This document shows positions 1 through 6,424 of a DNA stretch of 20,024 bases, one piece after another (position 1 is the stretch's first letter; each line of letters begins with the position of its first letter). The DNA comes from UBA6987 sp045616945. GTDB taxonomy: Bacteria > Bacillota > Clostridia > Lachnospirales > Lachnospiraceae. Both the position numbers and the translations under genes were made by a program. The notes beneath the pieces are model-generated. The model did no database searches. It saw only the letters and a list, made by a program, of their open reading frames with translations, and had not been told where the DNA came from. The stretch spans positions 1-20,024 of the forward strand of contig JAZLHR010000011.1 of the NCBI GenBank assembly GCA_045616945.1, written 5' to 3'.

Positions 1-7
1 GGCCTGA

Positions 8-16
8 TTATCCACA
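8..16 (+). promoter_or_regulatory. DnaA box (perfect consensus)
   Basis: The nine bases TTATCCACA match the bacterial DnaA box consensus TTATNCACA exactly. The box lies inside a short inverted repeat, GGCCTG at 1-6 and CAGGCC at 15-20. A second identical box in the same orientation follows at 55-63. Only the motif match is seen here; DnaA binding is inferred. Confidence 0.55.
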
Positions 17-54
17 GGCCTGTTTATGTGCACTCAAAACGGCAGATTTCTGAA

Positions 55-63
55 TTATCCACA
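55..63 (+). promoter_or_regulatory. DnaA box (perfect consensus), second copy
   Basis: A second perfect TTATCCACA, 47 bases after the first and in the same orientation. It ends eight bases before the long inverted repeat at 71-116. Two exact nonamers within 60 non-coding bases are more than expected by chance and suggest the margin of a DnaA-bound region, such as an origin or a DnaA-titrating or regulatory site, that continues to the left of the window. Confidence 0.55.
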
Positions 64-70
64 ATTAAAG

Positions 71-116
71 ATGAGCAGCTCCCGGATTCCATTGCTGAAA
101 TCCGGGAGCTGCTCAT
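71..116. repeat. Perfect 18-bp inverted repeat, possible terminator
   Basis: Arms 71-88 and 99-116 are exact reverse complements (core GAGCAGCTCCCGG) around a ten-base loop. On the plus strand a run of seven T follows at 127-133, but ten bases after the stem, so it is not a textbook intrinsic terminator. It could terminate a plus-strand gene lying left of the window, or insulate the promoter at 165-193. On the minus strand only a weak T-rich tail follows. Confidence 0.6.
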
Positions 117-164
117 TTCAGAGGCGTTTTTTTACAGCCCCGAATCCTTTTTCTTCGCGGCGGC

Positions 165-193
165 TTGCAATACCGCTGTTTCTTTGTTACAAT
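165..193 (+). promoter_or_regulatory. Sigma-70-type promoter for the small membrane protein
   Basis: TTGCAA at 165-170 (-35) and TACAAT at 188-193 (-10) are separated by exactly 17 bases. Transcription would start near 200, leaving a leader of about 24 bases before the start codon at 224. Confidence 0.6.
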
Positions 194-208
194 ACAGGCA
201 GAACGATG

Positions 209-215
209 AAAGGAG
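209..215 (+). promoter_or_regulatory. Ribosome binding site that decides the start at 224
   Basis: AAAGGAG lies eight bases before the ATG at 224. An in-frame ATG at 206 would place this motif inside the coding region and lacks a site of its own, so 224 is preferred. Confidence 0.7.
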
Positions 216-223
216 CCGCTGAT

Positions 224-604
224 ATGGGTCCCGGTATTGCCATCCTATGGATCATAGTCATTGCGATCTTCATTTCCGCCGCCAAGAAAAAGACTGCGGA
301 GAAAAAACAGTCGGACAAGGAACCGGCAGCCCCTGCCGGCCGTCCGCAGACCGCTGCGCGTACTGCCGCAAGGCCCGCAGCCCCTTACAGCCGCAGCTGC
401 GCCGATAATGTTCCGAAACAGCTCACAAATGAACAGATCCGCAAGCTCGACATTTCCCGGTACAGCCATTGCAGCGATTTCAGCTTCCGCAATCTGCCCG
501 AGGGCACCGATGAACTGGAAGCATTGATCAGGCATAACCGCGAGCATGAGAAGGAACTGGAGCGGCATATGCATATGAGTACCGCCGAAACGGTATCCAA
601 ATGA
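224..604 (+). CDS. Small single-pass membrane protein of unknown function
   Basis: The 126-residue product is not recognised. Residues 3-20 form one hydrophobic helix, followed at once by a Lys/Glu-rich stretch (21-33), which suggests an N-terminal membrane anchor with a cytoplasmic remainder. Residues 34-60 are rich in Ala, Pro and Arg and probably disordered. Residues 64-118 are charged and probably helical, ending in a His/Glu-rich segment with HMHM near 115-118. Start 224 is chosen because AAAGGAG lies eight bases upstream and a good promoter sits at 165-193. The gene is monocistronic: it faces the signalling operon and shares a terminator with it at 611-641. No catalytic motif is visible; it may be a scaffold or anchor, but nothing in the sequence shows which. 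Confidence 0.7.
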   Translation: MGPGIAILWIIVIAIFISAAKKKTAEKKQSDKEPAAPAGRPQTAARTAARPAAPYSRSCADNVPKQLTNEQIRKLDISRYSHCSDFSFRNLPEGTDELEALIRHNREHEKELERHMHMSTAETVSK

Positions 605-610
605 ACACAC

Positions 611-641
611 AAAAAGACGGGGCCCGGTGCCCCGTCTTTTT
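611..641. terminator. Bidirectional intrinsic terminator between convergent units
   Basis: The arms AAAAAGACGGGGC (611-623) and GCCCCGTCTTTTT (629-641) pair perfectly around a five-base loop, and T continues to 643. The A run on the left arm gives a T tail on the other strand. The hairpin therefore ends both the gene at 224-604 and the minus-strand operon whose last stop codon is at 650. Confidence 0.9.
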
Positions 642-649
642 TTATGCGG

Positions 650-1522
650 TCATGATATTTCCGATCCCTGCCTGCGCAGCAGAAAGCGGACGGCGCGGTA
701 AAAGCGCTCCATCTTCTGCGGATCCGGTCCCCCGGAAGCGCCCAGCGGGACGGTCTTGTTTTTCCCGTGGTAGTCACTGCCCGCCGTAACGAGCAGGTTG
801 AATTTTTCAGCCAGCGAAAGCATGATCTGCGTCTGCTGCGGCGTATAGGAAGAATAGTAGCACTCCATGCCCATGAGGCCGAAGGACTTGAGCCTTGCAG
901 TGCGCTCCGTCATCGCTTCCTCCGTCAGCAGGCCCGCACCGTCCTCCAGGATCCCGTGCGCCAGCACCGGTATCCCGTCCGCCAGCATGATCGCGTCGAT
1001 TGCCTCCTCCGGGGTCAGCCTCCGCTCGCTGCCGCGGTACCCTGCCATCACGGCAAAGCCTTCCTCCTTGCTCCGCACATATCCGTTTTTCAGAAGAAGA
1101 GACACGAAATGCGGCTTGCCCGGATTTTCGTGGCGCAGCAATTCGTTCTTTTCCGCTTCGGTAAAGGAAAAATGATGCGTCTCTTCCAGAAAGCGGAGAC
1201 GGTTCAGCGCCCTGTCGCGGCGGGCCTTATGCGTCACCTCCGCCGCTTCGCGGATAGACGGCTTGTTCACATCGTAGCAATATCCCAAAATATGATATTT
1301 CCCGAAGGCATCCCGGCAGGACAGCTCAATCCCGCCCAGGAAGGTCGGGTCGCTTTCCCGCAGATTTTCCTGGATCTCACGGCATCCCAGATACGTATCG
1401 TGGTCGGTCAGGGAAAAGATATCTATGCCGGCCTGCCGCACCTTTTCCAGCAGCTCCGACGGCGAATCGCTTCCATCCGATACATTCGAATGCAGATGCA
1501 GATCAGGATGCAGATACTGCAT
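650..1522 (-). CDS. PHP-domain phosphoesterase (YciV/TrpH-like)
   Basis: The 290-residue protein carries the PHP metal-binding motifs: D7-L-H9-L-H11, T39-D-H-D-T43, E66 in GIELS, H77, H189 in LAHG, E220 and the C-terminal G-S-D250-Y-H252. These match the stand-alone PHP proteins of the YciV/TrpH type. Characterised members hydrolyse nucleoside 3',5'-bisphosphates or trim RNA 5' ends (E. coli YciV, RNase AM). It is the last gene of the five-gene minus-strand operon. Its ATG overlaps the upstream stop by one base (TGATG) with only a weak ribosome site, so translational coupling is likely. The family is confident; the exact substrate is not. Its place behind a kinase-like gene makes a role in a phosphorylated-metabolite or nucleotide pathway possible, which is inference. 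Confidence 0.88.
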   Translation of the reverse strand: MQYLHPDLHLHSNVSDGSDSPSELLEKVRQAGIDIFSLTDHDTYLGCREIQENLRESDPTFLGGIELSCRDAFGKYHILGYCYDVNKPSIREAAEVTHKARRDRALNRLRFLEETHHFSFTEAEKNELLRHENPGKPHFVSLLLKNGYVRSKEEGFAVMAGYRGSERRLTPEEAIDAIMLADGIPVLAHGILEDGAGLLTEEAMTERTARLKSFGLMGMECYYSSYTPQQTQIMLSLAEKFNLLVTAGSDYHGKNKTVPLGASGGPDPQKMERFYRAVRFLLRRQGSEIS

Positions 1523-2676
1523 CAGACCAGCGAATCCAGCTCTCTGACAAGACGGCAGAACTCCGCCTTGCCGTATTCGAACAGCTCCAGTTCATTCTTC
1601 CTGCGGATGGACCGGCGCAGCAGGCGGACCAGACCGACCGTTTGGGCCTGCTTTTCGCGAAGTGCCAGGATCTCCTTATCATCCGTCCCGTAATACAGGC
1701 GCAGAACCGCCTCCCAGAATTTTCTGGCAGTATCATAATCATAGTCCAGGAATTCTTTGGTGCGGGAATGATCGACCATCGCAAAGCCGAAGAAAGTATT
1801 GTACATCGCGCCGAATTCAAGCATCGGATGCCCGACCGCCAATGTATCCATATCGATCAGAATGACCTCGCCATCCTGGAGCATGGTGTTTTTCGTATGA
1901 TAATCCCCGTGGATCATATAGCTGCACGGCGGGATCTCTTCGCACATTCTGCGCATCTTCCGGTAAACATCTTCCGGCAGACAGCTGCTGATAAAATCCA
2001 CCCACTGCAGCAGGGCTTCCCTCTGGTCGGGCAGCTGCCCGGCAGGCACCTCGGTCGCGTGGATCTGCTTCAGCAGCTTCACAAACAGGACCGCGTACTT
2101 TTCGAGCCCCTCGGGATCAGCGGCCATCAGCTGGGAAAAGGATTTGGCGTTCAGCATCTCAAACATGGAAGCATAATGGCTCCCGACCCGGACGACATCA
2201 TAGGAAATAGCGGTCGGGATCCCCAGCACCAATGCTTTTTTGGCCACTTCCCGCTCATGCTCGATATCCGCAAGGCAGTCTTCCCTCAAATATACCTTTA
2301 CGACGGTATCGGGATCAATACGGTAGACTTTTCCGTTTGCGCCCTGGCCGATGACCTCGCAGCCTTCTACGGAAACCGTCCGGTACGCGCGCTTCACGCT
2401 CATCATTTCGGTGAAGCCGGTCATGTCGAGGATCTCATACACTTCCGTGGAGGCATTCACGATCTCCGTATCCGTGTACTTTTTGCGGTGCTTCAGGATC
2501 ACACGCAGCCCCGCGGAAGAAATATATTCCAGCCCCTCCGCATCCAGCACCAACCGCTCCGAAGGACCCGCGGCTTCGATCTGACTGTCCAGCTGCGGCG
2601 CGTTGGTGGAATCCACACGCCCCGCGATTTTTACGATTACTGCATTGCCGTCGACCCGGCTCGTAACTTCAAGCAT
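1522..2676 (-). CDS. STAS domain fused to APH-like kinase
   Basis: This 384-residue protein has two parts. Residues 1-100 form a STAS (anti-anti-sigma) domain with the motif LEYISSAGLRV; S54 aligns with the serine that SpoIIAB/RsbW-type kinases phosphorylate. Residues 104-384 form an aminoglycoside-phosphotransferase-like kinase fold with a glycine loop G110-Q-G-A-N-G-K, the ATP lysine K127 in VVKVY, the catalytic loop H256-G-D-Y-H with D258 and N263, and the metal-binding D275-M-D277. It resembles a little-studied family of bacterial APH-like proteins. Antibiotic resistance is unlikely given the fusion and the operon. It follows the sensor gene after 13 bases with a GGGGGAAAG ribosome site. 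The STAS part probably receives phosphorylation control from the upstream 959-residue protein; the kinase substrate is unknown. Confidence 0.85.
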   Translation of the reverse strand: MLEVTSRVDGNAVIVKIAGRVDSTNAPQLDSQIEAAGPSERLVLDAEGLEYISSAGLRVILKHRKKYTDTEIVNASTEVYEILDMTGFTEMMSVKRAYRTVSVEGCEVIGQGANGKVYRIDPDTVVKVYLREDCLADIEHEREVAKKALVLGIPTAISYDVVRVGSHYASMFEMLNAKSFSQLMAADPEGLEKYAVLFVKLLKQIHATEVPAGQLPDQREALLQWVDFISSCLPEDVYRKMRRMCEEIPPCSYMIHGDYHTKNTMLQDGEVILIDMDTLAVGHPMLEFGAMYNTFFGFAMVDHSRTKEFLDYDYDTARKFWEAVLRLYYGTDDKEILALREKQAQTVGLVRLLRRSIRRKNELELFEYGKAEFCRLVRELDSLV

Positions 2677-2689
2677 GCTCTTTCCCCCG

Positions 2690-5569
2690 TCATTTCAGGT
2701 TTTTCTTGATTTTCAGAATATTCTGACCGCCGCGGTATTCATACTCCACGGCATCCATCGTCTTTTTTACCATAAAGATGCCCAGCCCGCCGATCTCACG
2801 GCTCTCCGCGGCGGAAGTCACATCCGGGTCCGCCTGGGACAGCGGATCAAACGGCTTGCCGTTGTCGATAAATGTGATCACCACGGACAGCGGATCCTTC
2901 TCCACTTCGATCCGGACGGTAGCACGGCCTTTTTCCGGATCGTACGCATAATAGGCGATATTGGAAAACAGCTCGTCGATGGCCACATTGATCTGCATCA
3001 GGGCCCTGGGCGGACATTCCAGCGCTTCCAGTTCCGCGTCCACAAAATCCGTTACGGCGGGGATACTATCCACAGATGCTTCCAGCGTTAATTCTTTCAT
3101 TGGGTTCTTCCTTCCCTGATCGCTGAAATGGCAGAACTTCAGCGACAGCATGGTGATATCATCAAATTGCGGTGCTTCTCCGACAAAGGCATCCATTTTT
3201 TCCCGAACGGCCCTGCAGAGACCTTCGGCATCCAGAGCCGCGTTCCGGTCCAGTGTTTCGCGCAGACGGTCCTCGCCCCAAAGCCGGTTGTCCTTATCCG
3301 CTGCTTCCGTCACGCCGTCCGTATAGAGGAATATCTCATCTCCCGGCTGAAGAAGGAGTTCGTTCCCGCGGTAGCACATGCCCTCCAGCCCGGCAAGAAC
3401 AAAACCCGCCCTGGATTTCAGGTATTCAAAACTGCCGTCCGCATGACGGATCAGAGGCGGATTATGACCTGCATTGGCGAACCTGACCAAACCGGTCTTC
3501 AGGTCCAGGATACCCATCCAGGCAGTCACGAACATCCCGGCCTCATTGGATTCGCAAAGCTTTTCGTTGGCTTTGGTGAATACCTCCTCCACCTCCAGGC
3601 CGCTTTCCGCAAAGCTCTTGATCATCGTCTTGGCGGTCATCATGAACATGGCTGCCGGGATCCCCTTGCCGGATACATCGGCAATGAGGAACGCCAGACG
3701 GTCCCTGTCCAGAAAATAGAAATCGTAGAAGTCGCCGCCGACCTCCTTGGCCGTATCCATAAAGGCATAAAGATCGAATTCCGTACGGTTCGGGAACGGC
3801 GGGAAAACCGAAGGAAGCGCGGAATACTGAATGGATTTGGCAAGGGCCAGTTCCTGATCAATACGCTTTTCGGCCTCGCTGATATAATCCTTCAGGCGGG
3901 ACACGGTCATATTGATGCCGCTGGAAAGACTTGCAAACTCCTCGCTGTCCTGTACGTCGACCCGCGTTTCCAGATTGCCGCCGGTAATTTTCGCAAGCGA
4001 GACATTGATCCTCCGGATGTTTTCCACGATGGTCTTTTTGAGCAGGAAAAATACCAGCAGGAAAAGGACGGCGAAAACCACCAGCTGCATGAAGGCGCCG
4101 ATATAGACCGAAATATCCCGGGACAGACCGGCCTCATGTTCGGGGATACACCCGACGACGACATAGCCCTCTACGGTATCCTTCATATAGAAGTAACCGA
4201 TCCCGTCAGGCGCCTCGTAGGACTGTATTTGCCGGTCCTCCAGGGAGGCGATGGTCCCTGCAAAATCCCGAACATCTTCATTGGTCACGGTATGCTCTGG
4301 CGCACTGATCAGAGGATATTTGTTAGTCGGGTCCAGGACGAACAGGAAGCCGGTCTGCCCCAGATGACGGAAAGATGCCACATTTTCCAGTACCTCTCTC
4401 ATATAATGCTCGAAATGTTCCTTATCATAGCCGACCTGCAGAAAATACCCCTCCCGCAGGACCACGCCCGCGTATTTGCGCCACACGTCAGGGTCGGAGT
4501 CCATCGGCTGATATGCCTGCACATAAGTTTCGGTACCGTGCAGAAGACACAGGAACTCATGTGCCTGGCCGTCCGGATCGGCAGCCATATCGAAGCCGTC
4601 GAACCTCGGATCGGTACTGACAAGGATATGTCCGTCCGGACCGATGATACTGACCTCGGAAACACCTTTCTGCCCCCGCTCCATAATCAGGAGGCTCCGG
4701 AGCCCTTCCAGAGAATCTCCCCCCGTAAAGTAGGTATTGGTTTTCACCGATTCGGCGATGTTCTGCGTTCTGGTCAGCAGATCGCGGTCGACCTCATCGG
4801 AAACATCCCCCTCTACGTCCTCAATGTTCATGAAAAGCAGCTCACTCACCTGCAGATCGGCAACATTGTTTTCCAGTTTGTACGTAAAGGAACTCGTGGC
4901 CAGGAATGCGACCAGCACGCTGACGAAAAGATACACCGCGAAGGTCTGCGTCATGGGGCGCATCTCCTTCTTCTCGCTGCGGGAGACCGCGGCGACAAAC
5001 ACCAATGACAGCAATACGGAAATACTGTTCGCAGCGATCATGATAACGGCCGTTCCGCGCACGACCTCAAAGGCCCTCACGATATCGTCCATGTGGGTGA
5101 CGAACACCAGAAGCATATGGAGAACTTCGGCTGCAACACCGATGAACATGCCGTAGAACCAGTTTGTCCTCTTACTGTCAAACATATACTTGCGGCACAG
5201 CGCGGCAATGATGCCGGCCAGCAGCGTCGCCAGGGAGCAGGCCAGCCTTGTATAGGAGGGAACTCCCCACAGGACGCTGAACCAGCGGTAAAGCGCCCCG
5301 ATGCTGCCGGCAATGATCCCCGCAGGGCCGCCGAATATCAGACCGGCGACCAGAGGATCCGCGCTGCGGACATTCACCACGTAGCCGTCGCGGGGAATCC
5401 CGTACTGGGTCGCCAGACAGGCCAGTGCGCCGAAGATCAGACCGGCCGTGACCTGCTGCAGCCAGAAGGGAGCCCTTCCGAACCGCGTTTTTTTTATCAC
5501 GATATACAACAAATCCGCTGCCAGGACCGGCAGTAAGGTCGCCGCAGCAATGCGAATCCAGAATGACAT
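2690..5569 (-). CDS. Membrane sensor with PP2C/SpoIIE phosphatase and RsbW-like kinase domains
   Basis: The 959-residue protein joins several modules. Residues 1-200 hold about six hydrophobic segments resembling the 5TM region of LytS/YhcK receptors, and another membrane helix lies at 208-228. Residues 230-485 form a predicted extracellular Cache-like sensor (HLGQTGFLFVLD near 402-413). A helix at 486-510 leads into a HAMP region (about 508-562). The SpoIIE/RsbU PP2C phosphatase spans about 590-812, with metal-binding G611-G-D613-F-Y-D616, D631-V-S-G-K-G, T750-D-G and D803-D-I-T. An RsbW-like HATPase lies at 824-959, with N-box E866-L-F-S-N870, D902-N-G and G927-G-L-G. Phosphatase and kinase act in opposite directions on STAS proteins, so one chain could both phosphorylate and dephosphorylate its targets. 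The start has GGGGGAGG upstream. The STAS gene at 5591 precedes it by 21 bases. Confidence 0.9.
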   Translation of the reverse strand: MSFWIRIAAATLLPVLAADLLYIVIKKTRFGRAPFWLQQVTAGLIFGALACLATQYGIPRDGYVVNVRSADPLVAGLIFGGPAGIIAGSIGALYRWFSVLWGVPSYTRLACSLATLLAGIIAALCRKYMFDSKRTNWFYGMFIGVAAEVLHMLLVFVTHMDDIVRAFEVVRGTAVIMIAANSISVLLSLVFVAAVSRSEKKEMRPMTQTFAVYLFVSVLVAFLATSSFTYKLENNVADLQVSELLFMNIEDVEGDVSDEVDRDLLTRTQNIAESVKTNTYFTGGDSLEGLRSLLIMERGQKGVSEVSIIGPDGHILVSTDPRFDGFDMAADPDGQAHEFLCLLHGTETYVQAYQPMDSDPDVWRKYAGVVLREGYFLQVGYDKEHFEHYMREVLENVASFRHLGQTGFLFVLDPTNKYPLISAPEHTVTNEDVRDFAGTIASLEDRQIQSYEAPDGIGYFYMKDTVEGYVVVGCIPEHEAGLSRDISVYIGAFMQLVVFAVLFLLVFFLLKKTIVENIRRINVSLAKITGGNLETRVDVQDSEEFASLSSGINMTVSRLKDYISEAEKRIDQELALAKSIQYSALPSVFPPFPNRTEFDLYAFMDTAKEVGGDFYDFYFLDRDRLAFLIADVSGKGIPAAMFMMTAKTMIKSFAESGLEVEEVFTKANEKLCESNEAGMFVTAWMGILDLKTGLVRFANAGHNPPLIRHADGSFEYLKSRAGFVLAGLEGMCYRGNELLLQPGDEIFLYTDGVTEAADKDNRLWGEDRLRETLDRNAALDAEGLCRAVREKMDAFVGEAPQFDDITMLSLKFCHFSDQGRKNPMKELTLEASVDSIPAVTDFVDAELEALECPPRALMQINVAIDELFSNIAYYAYDPEKGRATVRIEVEKDPLSVVITFIDNGKPFDPLSQADPDVTSAAESREIGGLGIFMVKKTMDAVEYEYRGGQNILKIKKNLK

Positions 5570-5590
5570 AGGTTATCCTCCCCCGCACCG

Positions 5591-5887
5591 TCAGATAATA
5601 TTCAGAATATCCGTGAATCCGGTTATTTCGAAAATTTCTCCGACCGTTTCGTTGACGTGACTGACAGTCATGGTCCCCTGGCGGCTCATGCGCTTCTGTG
5701 CAGCAAGCAGAACACGAAGACCGGCAGAGGAAATATATTCCAGCTTTTCCAGGTCGATCTTCAGATCGGTAATGCCGTCCGCCGATGTGCGGAGCTCAGC
5801 CTCCAGTTCGGGTGCGGTCAGGGTATCCAGTCTGCCTTCCAGACAGATCTCCAGCGTAGTGTTTTCTTTCTTTTTCTGAATCGTCAT
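5591..5887 (-). CDS. STAS-domain anti-anti-sigma factor
   Basis: This 98-residue stand-alone STAS protein is of the SpoIIAA/RsbV type. The motif LEYISSAGLRVLL includes S54, the expected phospho-acceptor, and the C-terminal half (GEIFEITGFTDIL) is typical of the fold. When unphosphorylated, such proteins bind their cognate HATPase kinase and displace its other partner. The motif is nearly identical to that of the STAS-kinase fusion two genes downstream, which suggests paralogy and shared regulators. Start 5887 is chosen because AAGGGAG lies five bases upstream. A longer open frame extends to 6082 but would overlap the XRE gene and has no good ribosome site. The gene lies 50 bases after the XRE gene and 21 bases before the sensor gene. 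Confidence 0.92.
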   Translation of the reverse strand: MTIQKKKENTTLEICLEGRLDTLTAPELEAELRTSADGITDLKIDLEKLEYISSAGLRVLLAAQKRMSRQGTMTVSHVNETVGEIFEITGFTDILNII

Positions 5888-5892
5888 GATGT

Positions 5893-5899
5893 CTCCCTT
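5893..5899 (-). promoter_or_regulatory. Ribosome binding site that decides the STAS start
   Basis: On the minus strand AAGGGAG lies five bases before the ATG at 5887. This supports the 98-residue STAS protein over a longer in-frame version. Confidence 0.65.
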
Positions 5900-5937
5900 C
5901 CGTTCTTTCGTGTTTGTGTCCGTTTTCCGGCGGCCAA

Positions 5938-6240
5938 TCATTTTTCGGTTTTCTTCTCCCCGCCGCCCGGTCCGGCGATCAGGCTGTCCAGCTCGCCGGT
6001 ACCGATCTCCAGGGCATTCATCAATCTTTCCGTTTCCTTGTTTTTCGAAAAGACCAGCACCAGAGAAAGGAACAAATTCCAACTCATCGTATGCTTATGT
6101 GTTTCGATCGTTGCCAGCGTACTGCGGCTGACACCTACCAGCTGTCCCAGTTCGTCTTGATTTAAGCCGAGCTTCCTGCGAAGAACCGGCAGGTTATCGG
6201 TCATTTTCCCGATCAGCCTTTCCCGTATCTGTTCGCTCAT
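5938..6240 (-). CDS. XRE/Cro-C1-type helix-turn-helix regulator
   Basis: This 100-residue DNA-binding protein is the first gene of the signalling operon. Residues 16-66 match an XRE helix-turn-helix: LRRKLGLNQDELGQLVGVSRSTLATIE, with the recognition helix near S38-E46. Residues 67-100 form a short charged tail with a Gly-rich stretch (PGGGEKKTEK) and no recognisable sensor domain. The ATG at 6240 has GGAGG about nine bases upstream. Because it is the first cistron behind the likely promoter at 6274-6302, autoregulation of the operon is plausible. It may instead be the output transcription factor of the circuit, since no sigma factor is encoded nearby. Both roles are inference. Confidence 0.88.
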   Translation of the reverse strand: MSEQIRERLIGKMTDNLPVLRRKLGLNQDELGQLVGVSRSTLATIETHKHTMSWNLFLSLVLVFSKNKETERLMNALEIGTGELDSLIAGPGGGEKKTEK

Positions 6241-6273
6241 GCATAATCCTCCGCATCCTCTATGATAGTATTC

Positions 6274-6302
6274 AGGCTAACATACCGGGAGGGATCCGTC
6301 AA
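6274..6302 (-). promoter_or_regulatory. Putative promoter of the signalling operon
   Basis: On the minus strand TTGACG (complement of 6297-6302) and TAGCCT (complement of 6274-6279) are 17 bases apart, 34 bases before the XRE start. The -35 is strong and the -10 is poor (three of six), as often seen where an activator or another sigma factor takes part. No clear operator palindrome was found. Confidence 0.4.
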
Positions 6303-6367
6303 GTATTTTGTGCAATTATCATATATTTTTAACAGTCATCCGTCTTTTTGTACAAGTCTCACGGTTC

Positions 6368-6397
6368 AAAAAAGGCCCTGCGCTGCCGCAGGGCCTT
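6368..6397 (-). terminator. Intrinsic terminator of serS
   Basis: Arms 6372-6382 (AAGGCCCTGCG) and 6387-6397 pair perfectly around a four-base loop. Six A at 6368-6373 give the T tail on the minus strand, 28 bases beyond the serS stop codon. It separates serS from the downstream signalling operon. Confidence 0.9.
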
Positions 6398-6424
6398 GAG
6401 AAATCTCAGCTTCACCGCCGGAGG

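Noticed and set aside
28..222. A 64-codon plus-strand frame across the inverted repeat and promoter
   Set aside because: It spans the perfect hairpin and the promoter of the next gene, and has no ribosome site; the region is better explained as regulatory.
1522..2676. Aminoglycoside resistance gene
   Set aside because: The kinase fold resembles APH enzymes, but the STAS fusion and signalling operon point to a regulatory or metabolic role.
3128..5008. A 626-codon open frame on the plus strand opposite the sensor gene
   Set aside because: It is antisense to a protein with clear domains on the minus strand, shows no recognisable domain and has no promoter or ribosome site. It reflects codon bias of the real gene.
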